The position numbers and the translations under genes are program-made. A stretch of 64,000 nucleotides of DNA from an uncultured Pseudomonadota bacterium (GTDB taxonomy: Bacteria > Myxococcota_A > UBA796 > SXON01), in the NCBI GenBank assembly GCA_903875225.1, contig CAIQVJ010000042.1, positions 1-64,000 on the forward strand, read 5' to 3'. Below the pieces are notes generated by a model. It was not told the origin of the DNA. It did no database searches and saw nothing but the letters and a program-made list of their open reading frames with translations. The stretch's first letter is position 1. Each line of letters begins with the position of its first letter. Below, one piece after another: positions 9,312 to 17,299 of this stretch.

Positions 9312-9902
9312 TCAGCCCCCGATCCACGCCAACGTAGCGCCCTCCCGGGCGCCATCGTGGGTCTTCACGTCCAGCTCGCTGTTTGCCTCGCGGATGGCGT
9401 CGAGCACCTGCTCCCCCTCTGCATCGGCGCGCAGACAGTCGCTCCGCTCCAGCACATCCGGGATGGTCCCCGCGAGGTCGTCGATGAGCTGCACGTGTTC
9501 AGCCTCGTGACTCGCCAACGCGAGCGTGTACCGGTACCACTCCGCCACGTCTGCGGGTGCAGCGCCTGCGGGCGGATCCCAACGCGGAAAGTCGGTGACG
9601 ACGCTCACGTGGACCTCCACGTTGGTGAGGTCACACGCATTCGGCTGATCGTCCGGCCCGGCGGGGTAGCGCCATACGACCTCCCACCGCGTTTGCGCCG
9701 CGTGCTGGACGCTGCCCACCGCTGGCGACTGCTCGACCAGCGACTGCACGACGTCCACCGCGTTGGCACCGGCAAGATCGTAGAACTCGAGCGCCGAGCC
9801 CGGGATCGCGATCACGGGCGCTGCCTGGGCGGGGGCCTGGGCGAGCCCGGGGTGCACGCATGCGAACAGCGAGCCGAGGACGAGGGGCGAAAGGCGGCGC
9901 AT
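9312..9902 (-). CDS. Secreted DUF922-type Zn-protease-like protein
   Basis: The 196-aa protein has a signal peptide (about residues 1-28, with Cys15 inside the hydrophobic part) and a zincin motif HEAEH at 132-136 in the context ALASHEAEHVQLID. It matches the general pattern of DUF922 proteins, annotated as predicted secreted Zn-dependent proteases: a beta-rich N-terminal half with WEVVWRY, then the HExxH helix and a Cys pair (Cys90 and the Cys of SDCLRADAEG). The substrate is unknown. It lies downstream of lipB on the same strand, separated by 95 bp with a hairpin, so it probably has its own promoter. Confidence 0.75.
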   Translation of the reverse strand: MRRLSPLVLGSLFACVHPGLAQAPAQAAPVIAIPGSALEFYDLAGANAVDVVQSLVEQSPAVGSVQHAAQTRWEVVWRYPAGPDDQPNACDLTNVEVHVSVVTDFPRWDPPAGAAPADVAEWYRYTLALASHEAEHVQLIDDLAGTIPDVLERSDCLRADAEGEQVLDAIREANSELDVKTHDGAREGATLAWIGG

Positions 9903-9983
9903 CGCGCTCTACTGTACCGAATGCGCGGACGAGGTTCCCGTGTTTTTTGTGAAAACCGCAGGGGGCGCACGCCGACGCCGAGC

Positions 9984-9999
9984 GGCCCCTTCGGGGGTC
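9984..9999 (-). terminator. UUCG-type hairpin at the end of lipB
   Basis: GGCCCC (9984-9989), a four-base loop, and GGGGTC (9994-9999) form a 6-bp stem with one wobble, overlapping the lipB stop codon. There is no clear U-tract on either strand, so this is a weak terminator candidate for the amidohydrolase-tmk-lipB transcript. Confidence 0.35.
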
Positions 10000-10600
10000 A
10001 CCACCCGCGCATCCGCTCCGCCAGCAGGAGTTCGACCTCGTCCACTGTGCACCGCACGCCGAGCTCTCGCGAGAGGCTGGTCATCACCTCGGACGAGAAC
10101 CCGCACGGGTTGATGGCCTGGAAGGCTGACAGATCCGGATCGGCGTTCACCGCGAGTCCATGCCACGTCACCCACCGCCGGCACGCCACCCCGATGCTGC
10201 AGAGCTTGCGCCCGTCGTGCCACACCCCTGTGTTCCGCGCGTCGCGGCCCGCTTCGAGGCCGAGGTCTGCGCACACGTCGATCACCAGATCCTCGAGCCG
10301 GCGCAGGTGCGCGTGCAGGTCGCGACCGTCGCCCTCGAGACGCAGGATCGGGTACGCGACCGCCTGGCCGGGCCCGTGCCACGTCACGTCGCCCCCGCGC
10401 TCGACCTCGATCACCGGGGTGCCCCCCGGATGGAGCACGTTCGCCAGCGCGCCACGCTTTCGCCCAACGGTGTACACCGACTCGTGCTCGCAGAGGATCA
10501 CGGCGTTCTCGGCGCCGTCGATCACAGCGGCAAGCTCGGCCTGCTGGCGCGCCCAGGCCTCGCGGTAGTCCACCCGGCCGAGCCGGATCAGCCGGGCCAC
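9998..10600 (-). CDS. lipB: Lipoyl(octanoyl) transferase LipB
   Basis: LipB moves octanoate from octanoyl-ACP to lipoyl domains of 2-oxoacid dehydrogenases and the glycine cleavage system, the first step of lipoate synthesis. The 200-aa protein has the family landmarks ILCEHESVYTVGRK, RGGDVTWHGPGQ, and the catalytic pair Lys132 (GRKLCSIG) and Cys166 (INPCGF), 34 residues apart as in characterised LipB. The ATG at 10600 overlaps the 3' end of tmk by 13 bp, which suggests co-translation in one operon. No lipA is visible in the window. Confidence 0.95.
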   Translation of the reverse strand: MARLIRLGRVDYREAWARQQAELAAVIDGAENAVILCEHESVYTVGRKRGALANVLHPGGTPVIEVERGGDVTWHGPGQAVAYPILRLEGDGRDLHAHLRRLEDLVIDVCADLGLEAGRDARNTGVWHDGRKLCSIGVACRRWVTWHGLAVNADPDLSAFQAINPCGFSSEVMTSLSRELGVRCTVDEVELLLAERMRGW

Positions 10601-11187
10601 ACGGCCTTCGCAACGCGCGCCGCCACCTCGTCCGGGGTCCCGCTGGCGTCGATCCGGACGATGTGCCAGCGGCCGGGCACCTCTCCCAGGGCCCGGATTG
10701 CGGCGTCGTACCCCGCAGCGATCGTGCGGAGCCGGTCGAGGGTCTCGAACCGGTCGCGGGGCAGACCGCGCGCGAGGATCCGGGCGAGGCAGACCTCCGG
10801 GGCCAGATCGAGCAGGATCACGAGATCCGGCGGAGGGAAATCCTCGTTGAGGCGCATCACCCTGGAGAGGCCGTGGGCCTCGGCCTGGTAGGCGAAGCTC
10901 GAGAGCGCGCAGCGGTCAGACAGCACGTTCTCGCCCCGCGCCAGGCCGGGCAGGATCACCGAGTCGAAGTGATCCCGTCGATCCGCAGCAAACAGGTAGG
11001 GGAGCACGCCGTCACTCACGCCTCCCGACAACTGCTGGCGTATCAGCTTGCCAACAGGGCCATCGCTCGGCTCGCGGGAGACGAGGCAGCGCTCACCGCG
11101 CGCCAGGAAGCCATCCCGCAGCCTCGCGATCTGCGTGCTGCCCCCGGAGCCGTCCAGCCCCTCGACCGCGATGAACCGGGGGCTCAC
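10588..11187 (-). CDS. tmk: Thymidylate kinase with a P-loop lacking the usual lysine
   Basis: The 199-aa protein matches dTMP kinase, which converts dTMP to dTDP. Recognisable parts are the N-terminal strand and P-loop, SREPSDGPVGKLIR (the REP motif), SDRCALSSFAYQ (the DRY-type motif) and a RDRFE lid. The P-loop at residues 10-18 reads GLDGSGGST, with Gly where canonical enzymes have Lys before Ser/Thr. Translation starts at GTG 11187, sharing four bases (GTGA) with the stop of the upstream amidohydrolase gene. Overall similarity supports tmk, but activity depends on how the missing lysine is replaced. Confidence 0.85.
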   Translation of the reverse strand: MSPRFIAVEGLDGSGGSTQIARLRDGFLARGERCLVSREPSDGPVGKLIRQQLSGGVSDGVLPYLFAADRRDHFDSVILPGLARGENVLSDRCALSSFAYQAEAHGLSRVMRLNEDFPPPDLVILLDLAPEVCLARILARGLPRDRFETLDRLRTIAAGYDAAIRALGEVPGRWHIVRIDASGTPDEVAARVAKAVWPG

Positions 11188-12473
11188 TTCAACACCCTGA
11201 ACCGGTCGTAGAGCTCCGTCTGGTGGTTCACGAGCGGCATCTCCACGCCGTTCACCACCACGTGCTTGACCGACGTGCGCGGCTCCAGCGGGTCGCCGTC
11301 CGAGATCACGAAGGTGGCCTCCCTCCCGGTGACGAGCCGTCCCTGGGTCAACCCAAAGAAGTCAGGCGAATTGCCTGTTATCGCCGCAACTGCGACGGAG
11401 TAGGGCAGGCCCCACGCCACGGCGATGCCGGCCTCCGTGGAGAGGTCGAACGTGCGGTGCGGGTCGCCGATGCGGATCGCCAGCCGAACCCCAGCGGCGT
11501 GGAGCAGGGCGGCGTTGTCGTAGCGGGCCCGCAGGTGGTCGAAGCTGTCGGGCTGCGCCGTGACCGGACCGAGCACGACCGGCACCCCGGCGTCGCTCAG
11601 CTCGTCTGCGAGCATCCACCCCTCGGCCGCCCCGACGATCACGGCGTCGAGCCCGTAGTCAGACGCCAGGCCCAGGGCCAGTTCGATGTCGCTGGCCCGA
11701 TCTGCAACGAAGATCGCCTTGAGTCGCCAGCTCAACAGATCGTGCCAGACGGCCTCCGCCCGGGTGGGCGGCTTCGGTGGGGTCGCCGGCGGGGGCGCCC
11801 GCTTCCACATCGACGGCTTCGGAGGATCCTGCGGCGGGGGATTTGCCTCCAGCACGTCCCGCAGGCGCGCGGCCACACCCATCCGCGAAGTCGCCCCCCC
11901 CGCGCTGACCCCCGCCTTCCCGAGGTTGATCACCAGCCCCGCGGGGGCCAACACCGTGGCCTCGCTCACCGTGTTGCCGCTCGTCCGCATCCACGCCGCC
12001 TGGCCGCTCACCACGCCACCGCCCGGCATCACGAGCGCCCCCATCACGCCGCGGGCGCGCAACACCGGCTGCAGCGCGCTCTGAGGGTTGAACGCGTCCA
12101 CCACGCGGACCTGCGGCTCCAGGGGGTCCCCGCTCTCCACATCGTCCCGGGTGGCGGGCTCGAGGTCGATCTCGGCGATGCCCATCGACGTGCCTGTCTC
12201 CCACATCCCCGGCCAGATCGTCGCCCCGCCGAGGTCGATGCCCCCAGTCACCTCCGGCCCGATCGCGACGATCGTCCCGTCCTGCACATGGATGCCTCCC
12301 GCCAGTTCCACGGGCCAGTCGCCCGGCATCAAGCCGGTCAGGATCCGCGCGTTCGACCATGTCTGTCCGGACCCGCTCCCCCAGAGCGAGTCCTCGGCCC
12401 ATGCGCGCCCCGCCCCGCCGATCGCTCCGGCTCCCGCCAACGCAGCCCCGCGCAGGACCTGACGCCGGTTCAT
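11184..12473 (-). CDS. Tat-exported amidohydrolase-like protein without the HxH metal site
   Basis: The 429-aa protein begins with a twin-arginine signal (MNRRQVLRGAALAGAGA). It has the amidohydrolase/imidazolonepropionase layout: a beta-sandwich segment (ARILTG, VQDGTIVAIG), the WPGMWETG turn, and a C-terminal return to the sandwich (GREATFVISDGDPLEP, VKHVVVNG). Where active members have the metal-binding PG.xDxHxH motif this one reads GMWETGTSM, so the first two histidines are missing. It also has an unusual Pro-rich insert (PPPQDPPKPS, PPPATPPKPPTR) near the middle. It overlaps the upstream amidohydrolase gene by four bases (ATGA), so the two may work as a pair. Confidence 0.75.
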   Translation of the reverse strand: MNRRQVLRGAALAGAGAIGGAGRAWAEDSLWGSGSGQTWSNARILTGLMPGDWPVELAGGIHVQDGTIVAIGPEVTGGIDLGGATIWPGMWETGTSMGIAEIDLEPATRDDVESGDPLEPQVRVVDAFNPQSALQPVLRARGVMGALVMPGGGVVSGQAAWMRTSGNTVSEATVLAPAGLVINLGKAGVSAGGATSRMGVAARLRDVLEANPPPQDPPKPSMWKRAPPPATPPKPPTRAEAVWHDLLSWRLKAIFVADRASDIELALGLASDYGLDAVIVGAAEGWMLADELSDAGVPVVLGPVTAQPDSFDHLRARYDNAALLHAAGVRLAIRIGDPHRTFDLSTEAGIAVAWGLPYSVAVAAITGNSPDFFGLTQGRLVTGREATFVISDGDPLEPRTSVKHVVVNGVEMPLVNHQTELYDRFRVLK

Positions 12474-13678
12474 CGTGCCACCACCTGGGAGCGGTCGTAC
12501 ACCAGTTGGCCGTCAATCCACGTTCGTTGCACCCTGGCGTACACCGAGAACGGGTCTGCGTCGTACAGCGCAAGATCAGCGTCCTTGCCTGCTTCGATGC
12601 TGCCGACACGGTCCTGCACGCCCAGCATCTTCGCTGGCGTGAGGGTGATGCTCTGCAGCGCCTGATCCGCGGTCCAGCCGTAGCGCATCATCTTCGCGGC
12701 CTCGAGGTTGAGCCGCTGCACGAAGCTCCCCGAGTCAGAGTGCATCGCCACCCCCACGCCAGCCGCGCTCGACAACACCGCGTTCTCCGGGATCGCGTCC
12801 CAGGCCTCCATCTTGAACCCCCACCAGTCCGAGAACGTCGCGAGCATGGTGCCATGCGCGGCGATCACGTCGCGGACCTTGTAGGCCTCCAGTCCGTGCT
12901 GAAGGCTCTGGATGTGAAACCCGAACTGGTCCGCGATCCGATACATCCCGAGTATGTCATTTGTCTCATAGCAATGCAGATGAACAAGCATCTTGTCGTC
13001 GATCACGTCGAGGATCACGTCCAGATCGAGATCACGTGGCGGCGGGTCCGGACGCTTGCGCGCCTCCCGGTAGTCGAGCGCGGACTGGAACTCGCGACGC
13101 AAGGCTGCAAACTCCCCCATCCGGGTCTGGATCTGGTCGCCCTGGGGTGCCAGCGCGACAGACCCGCCGTACACCCGCTTCGGGTTCTCCCCGATCGCCA
13201 TCTTGATCCCGGGAGGTGCTGCCTTGAAGATCATGCCGTCGAGCGTGCGGCTCGACCGGAGCTTGAGCACCGCCGATCGACCGCCGATGAGGTTCGCAGA
13301 GCCCGGCAACACCTGGATCGTCGTGACGCCCCCCTCCCGCGCAAGCTCGAAGGCCGGGTCCTCGAGGTCCACGCTGTCTCCCGCCCATACACGGGGGGTG
13401 AACGGCTCCGAAGCCTCATTTCCGTCGTTGTGACCCACGCTGTCCGGCCAGGAGTAGTCCCCCATGTGCGAGTGCGGGTCGACGATGCCGGGCATCAGGT
13501 ACATCCCGGTCGCGTCGAGGATCTCGGCGCCCGTCGGAACCGCCCCGCCTACACCCTGGATCACGCCGTCGTGCACCACGACGACCCCATCGGTGATCGG
13601 GGGCCCGGCCGCGGTGAGCACTGTCGCGTGCAGGATCGCGAGGTCGTGGGCCAACGCAGGGAGACACAGGAGCAGCAT
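12470..13678 (-). CDS. Secreted amidohydrolase (imidazolonepropionase-like superfamily)
   Basis: This 402-aa protein has a short N-terminal signal-like segment (MLLLCLPALA) and a complete-looking metal centre: His69-Ser-His71 in GIVDPHSHMGDY, later His residues in LVHLHCYE and SLQHGLEA, and an Asp in AMHSDSGS. The C-terminal sandwich strands (AGKDADLALYDADPF) are typical. Family members hydrolyse C-N bonds in cyclic amides, N-acyl amino acids or dipeptides; the substrate cannot be read from the sequence. It is the first gene of a tight order with the metal-less paralogue, tmk and lipB. Confidence 0.82.
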   Translation of the reverse strand: MLLLCLPALAHDLAILHATVLTAAGPPITDGVVVVHDGVIQGVGGAVPTGAEILDATGMYLMPGIVDPHSHMGDYSWPDSVGHNDGNEASEPFTPRVWAGDSVDLEDPAFELAREGGVTTIQVLPGSANLIGGRSAVLKLRSSRTLDGMIFKAAPPGIKMAIGENPKRVYGGSVALAPQGDQIQTRMGEFAALRREFQSALDYREARKRPDPPPRDLDLDVILDVIDDKMLVHLHCYETNDILGMYRIADQFGFHIQSLQHGLEAYKVRDVIAAHGTMLATFSDWWGFKMEAWDAIPENAVLSSAAGVGVAMHSDSGSFVQRLNLEAAKMMRYGWTADQALQSITLTPAKMLGVQDRVGSIEAGKDADLALYDADPFSVYARVQRTWIDGQLVYDRSQVVAR

Positions 13679-13730
13679 CTGCGGGGCCTATCGTGTTTTG
13701 TCGCGGCCTCGCCCCCTCGTGCACCGGCGC

Positions 13731-14168
13731 CTACTGCACCAGGTCGCGCGCCCTCGCGCTCGCGGGCAGGAGGTCGTGGATCTGTGCCACCAACTCACGC
13801 AGCGTGAAGGGCTTCTCCATCACCGCAGAGGCTCCCCGAGCGTAGGCGCGGGTCCCGGTGCCACCATCGCCATAGCCGGTCATGACGATCGTCGGCACGC
13901 GCTCGGCCGCCCAGGGCAGGAGCGCGTCCAGTTCGTCACCCGCGGGCGCGCCGAAGTCGGCGATCAGCACGTCGGGCCGGGTTCCCGCGTCCCGGAGCCG
14001 CTCGAGCGCGAAGGCGAGGCCAGCGCCGTCCGCGACCTCGTCGACGGCGAACCCGCGCATGTGGAGCACCTCGGCGAGGACCCGCCGCAGCGGCGCATCC
14101 TCCTCCGCGAGCAGGAGGTGGGGGCGCTCGGGCGCACGGGGACACGGTGAGGGAGCAGGCATGGACAT
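13731..14168 (-). CDS. Stand-alone response-regulator receiver protein
   Basis: The 145-aa protein is a single CheY-like receiver domain with no output domain. The acidic pocket is Glu22-Glu23-Asp24, the phospho-acceptor is Asp71 (LIADFGAP), the switch Thr is Thr97 (VMTGYG) and the conserved Lys is Lys119 (MEKPF). The ATG at 14168 is used; Met3 at 14162 is an alternative. The frame is open further upstream but that part is Arg/Gly-rich and unlike protein. No histidine kinase is nearby, so the partner must be elsewhere. Confidence 0.85.
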   Translation of the reverse strand: MSMPAPSPCPRAPERPHLLLAEEDAPLRRVLAEVLHMRGFAVDEVADGAGLAFALERLRDAGTRPDVLIADFGAPAGDELDALLPWAAERVPTIVMTGYGDGGTGTRAYARGASAVMEKPFTLRELVAQIHDLLPASARARDLVQ

Positions 14169-14325
14169 GCCCCGACGGAGAGCAAGGGCCGTGCCAGAGG
14201 CCCCGCGCGGCTGCCGCAGCCTGCGGCCCCGCCTTCGCGTCCCGGGGCCCTGCGCGGAGACGCCCGAGCCCCGTGCACCACCGCCCACCCCAATTCCATC
14301 GCGCGCCCGAACCAGCCTCCCCGGC

Positions 14326-15108
14326 TCACATCCCGGGCATCGAGGGCATCCCCCCGCCGCCGACCGCGCTGAACGAGAGCGTGAAGCTCTTGCCGCCCAC
14401 GGTCACGTCGATGGAGACGGCGCGGGTTCCCGCGCCTTCGCCGCGCCCCACGAGCGAACCATCGGGCCCGGCTGTGAGGGCAACCGTGGTCGCACCATCC
14501 CGCACCGACCCGGTGACGGGGTCGGTCACGGGGTTCCGATGCTCGTCCGTCACCCAGACCCGGTACTCACCATCCTTCGGCGCATATTCCAGGTGCATGT
14601 TGCCCCACATGCTCACCTGCCCGCCATGCAGCGACCTGTGGTCGTGCGACTGCAAGCCCACGGCCGGGGTCTCAAACGAGGCGCTCGCCGTGCTCCCCGC
14701 GTGGGTGAGCGTCAGCACCGCCGTAGCGGGCTCTCCCTGTACCAGGGTCGCGGGGGCGTGGAGGTGGTCCCCCATCGCCATCAGCTGCGCCGTCACCACC
14801 CCTCCCGGTCCGGTCACGACCGCGCTGCCGCCGTAGCCATCCACGGTGAGTGCCTTCTGCTCGGCATCCGAGAGGAAGAACATCACGCCGCTCGGCATCA
14901 TCAGCGCCTCCACGTGCAGATCGCCGACCGACTGGACGATGCCCCCGTGGGGCCCGTGCTCGTGATGCGCCTCGCCGGCTTCACCATCATGGTGCCCATC
15001 CTCGTCGTGCCCCTGGACAGGTGCCGCCGTGGGGACGGGCGCCGGCTTCGGCGCCGGGGCTGGGGTGGAACAGGCGAGCGAGAGCGCGAGCGAGAGGAGG
15101 AGGGTCAT
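14326..15108 (-). CDS. His-rich, probably metal-binding lipoprotein
   Basis: The 260-aa protein has a lipoprotein signal (LSLACS, lipid Cys13), a Pro/Ala linker, then a His/Asp/Glu cluster (about residues 34-54: GHDEDGHH, EAHHEHGPHGG) likely to bind divalent metal. The rest is beta-rich, with Met/His-rich spots (MGDHLH, MWGNMHLEY) and a Gly/Met-rich end. The GPHGGIVQ-type segment followed by a beta strand resembles the N-terminal part of some heavy-metal efflux adaptor proteins, but no efflux pump lies in the window. A cobalamin-riboswitch-like sequence lies just upstream, on the opposite strand. Confidence 0.65.
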   Translation of the reverse strand: MTLLLSLALSLACSTPAPAPKPAPVPTAAPVQGHDEDGHHDGEAGEAHHEHGPHGGIVQSVGDLHVEALMMPSGVMFFLSDAEQKALTVDGYGGSAVVTGPGGVVTAQLMAMGDHLHAPATLVQGEPATAVLTLTHAGSTASASFETPAVGLQSHDHRSLHGGQVSMWGNMHLEYAPKDGEYRVWVTDEHRNPVTDPVTGSVRDGATTVALTAGPDGSLVGRGEGAGTRAVSIDVTVGGKSFTLSFSAVGGGGMPSMPGM

Positions 15109-15120
15109 TGCGTGTCCAGA

Positions 15121-15215
15121 GGGAATCGGGGCGAACCCCACACCGTCAGTAAGGCCGGCGCGATGCCCCGCCACTGTGACCCCGGGAGGTACGCAGTGAC
15201 CGCCAAACTCACGGG
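15121..15215 (+). promoter_or_regulatory. Cobalamin-riboswitch-like sequence in an unexpected orientation
   Basis: On the + strand the segment holds GGGAATCGGGGCGAACCCC and then CCCCGCCACTGTGACCCC, both close to the conserved core of cobalamin riboswitches. It is followed by GGGAGG and CAGTGACCGCC, a weak match to the B12 box. Both adjacent genes are on the - strand, so the element would face the 3' end of the glucoamylase gene and not a gene start. It could be a relic, drive an antisense RNA, or be chance similarity. A 16-codon frame starting GTG at 15196, with GGGAGG seven bases upstream, follows it. Confidence 0.3.
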
Positions 15216-17299
15216 CGAGCGCCGCGCCTCGCCAACGCCCCGATGATCCCCAGCATCCCCCAGGCGCCTGCCCAGGATGCCCCCGTCGAGCCGCACCCGC
15301 ATGGCCCGGAATCTGGCTTTCCGACGGCTGAATCCGAGTCCGCTGCGCACTGGCCCTCGAGCTCCGCGCGGTGCACCATGTTCCACACGTAGGCTCCGGC
15401 GCCGAACCCGAGCATCGGAGCGGGGCCGGCATAGTCGCCAGTCGCTGGATCGTACAGCTCCGGGATCGTGTCGTGGTTCAACACGGCCTGCGCGGTGATC
15501 CAGGACTCGAGGGCGTCGGCGTCGTCCAGGGCGCAGGAGCGACGGAGCGCCTCGGCGAGCCGGAGGTCGATCACGGCCCACTCGGCAGCGTCGTAGGAGC
15601 TGCCGTCGTCGTTCCTGGCGTAGCCGTTGCCGCTCTCCACCCGGAGGCGATCCCAGGCCGCGTAGCTCGCCTCGAACTCCGCGCCGCCCGGCTCCAGGAT
15701 GTCGTGGTTGAAGGCCTCGACCGCAGCGAGGTCCAGGTAGTTCGAACCGACGTCGAGCTGGTCCTTGCTGGCGGCGATCACGCCGGAGGCGTCGAGCAGA
15801 TGGTCGCGAATCCCGGCGGAGAGCGTGGCGGTGGCCGTCCTGTACGTCTCGGCGCGGCTGTCGGCCAGATCGTCTGCGATGTCCGCGGCAGCGGTCAGGC
15901 CCGCCACGGCCTGGATGCTCGAGTAGGCGAACTGCTGCTGCTGGCCGTTCCAGTGGCGCTCCCAGATCGACGAGTCGGGCTGCAACAGCCCGGTGTTGGG
16001 ATCGATGAGCCCCACGAGCACGTCCGCGACCCCGTCCAGGGCCGCGGGCCCGAGCGACTGGACCACATCCGCACGTCCGGCCGCGCGCACCTCGCCGAGC
16101 GCCCAGAGGTACAGCCCGAAATCGTCGAACTCGACGTTGGGCCCGTTCGCGTCGGTATCCGACCACTCGGTGCCGTCCCCGTAGGTCCGGCACACGCTCA
16201 CCAGATAGTCGGCGTTCCCGACATAGGAGCGGAACTCTCCGGTCTTTCCCTGCGAAAGGAAGGCCAGTGCGTCCGCGGCCTCCTGGGTGCGTCCGGCCGC
16301 GGCGAGCGCAGCGGCAGCATACGAGCCGTCGCGCACCCACGTGATGTTCCAGATGTGGTCGAACCCGGGGGCCGTCGCCGCCACCGGAAAGGAAGCCGGG
16401 ATCTGACCGAACGCATCGCCCGGCTCCTGCACCTGCGCCATCCGCAGGTAGGCGAGCTGCTGGTGATACACAGCGAGCTCGTCCGCGTCGAGCCCATCCG
16501 GTGCGGCGGCCCGGCCCTGCCACTCTGCCCAGTCTGCGAGCTCGTCGAGATACCACTCCTGGGCTGTCCTACCGGCAATCCAGGCGTCCGCCCCGCCTGC
16601 CGCCCCGGTCAACACCCCAACCCAGGCCTCTGCACCCGGCGCGAGATCCCCGAGTCGCCAACCGAAGGCGGGCACCACGTCGTCTCCCGTCTGGGCACAC
16701 CCTCCACTGATCATCTGGCCCGCGAGCACCGCGTCGTAGGCGCCGGAGCACACGGCGTCGTTGGCGCCGGGCCCCGCGTAGTCGAGCGTGACGTCGCTGC
16801 CTGACTCCACCATGTGGCCTGCATCCGAGGAGGACGCGGTCTCCGTCCCGCCGACGTGCCAGTTGTGCAACGAGACCAACTGGACGCCCGAAACCGTGGT
16901 GTTGCCCCTGTTCCGGATCTTGAGCACCTGGGCGACCCCAAGCCCCTTGTAGCTCATCGGCGCGAAGTCATACTCGGTGACCGTGAGCGACGGATTCGCG
17001 ATCGGCGGGCGTTCAACAACTATTATTCCAGTGCCAACCTCATAGTTCGCGGAGTCCGCGTCAGTCAGCCACTCACCCCCTGCGCCCGACACGATCCCAA
17101 AGTAGGTGTCGTAGAGCAGGTTGGGTGTCACGTTACCCGGCGTGTACTCCTGGTAGAGGTGCGGATACGCGGTCGTGAGCCGATCGGACTCGAACACGAG
17201 CGCACCGTAGCCGTTCGCGGTCCCGAGGTTCGGCAGGGAGAAGTGGGGCGCACTGCCGGCGAAGGCGGGCGACAGGAGGAGGAAGAGCACGAGAGTCAC
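15209..17299 (-). CDS. Secreted GH15 glucoamylase-like enzyme with MYXO-CTERM-like tail
   Basis: The 696-aa protein starts at GTG 17299, inside a GTGA overlap with the porin gene, and has a signal peptide (about residues 1-14). After a beta-rich N-terminal domain of about 250 residues comes an (alpha/alpha)6-barrel typical of GH15, with WNITWVRDGSYAAAAL, the acid Glu447 in SSIWERHWN and a probable base Glu614 in TIPELYDP. These enzymes release glucose from starch or dextrin ends. The C-terminus (GPCGCGSTG, hydrophobic segment, ARRGARP) resembles the MYXO-CTERM sorting signal, so the enzyme is probably held at the cell surface. It is the last gene of a starch set. Confidence 0.87.
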   Translation of the reverse strand: MTLVLFLLLSPAFAGSAPHFSLPNLGTANGYGALVFESDRLTTAYPHLYQEYTPGNVTPNLLYDTYFGIVSGAGGEWLTDADSANYEVGTGIIVVERPPIANPSLTVTEYDFAPMSYKGLGVAQVLKIRNRGNTTVSGVQLVSLHNWHVGGTETASSSDAGHMVESGSDVTLDYAGPGANDAVCSGAYDAVLAGQMISGGCAQTGDDVVPAFGWRLGDLAPGAEAWVGVLTGAAGGADAWIAGRTAQEWYLDELADWAEWQGRAAAPDGLDADELAVYHQQLAYLRMAQVQEPGDAFGQIPASFPVAATAPGFDHIWNITWVRDGSYAAAALAAAGRTQEAADALAFLSQGKTGEFRSYVGNADYLVSVCRTYGDGTEWSDTDANGPNVEFDDFGLYLWALGEVRAAGRADVVQSLGPAALDGVADVLVGLIDPNTGLLQPDSSIWERHWNGQQQQFAYSSIQAVAGLTAAADIADDLADSRAETYRTATATLSAGIRDHLLDASGVIAASKDQLDVGSNYLDLAAVEAFNHDILEPGGAEFEASYAAWDRLRVESGNGYARNDDGSSYDAAEWAVIDLRLAEALRRSCALDDADALESWITAQAVLNHDTIPELYDPATGDYAGPAPMLGFGAGAYVWNMVHRAELEGQCAADSDSAVGKPDSGPCGCGSTGASWAGAWGMLGIIGALARRGARP

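Noticed and set aside
15196..15246. 16-codon mini-ORF after the riboswitch-like element
   Set aside because: Too short to support as a gene despite a GGAGG-like site; kept only as a remark.
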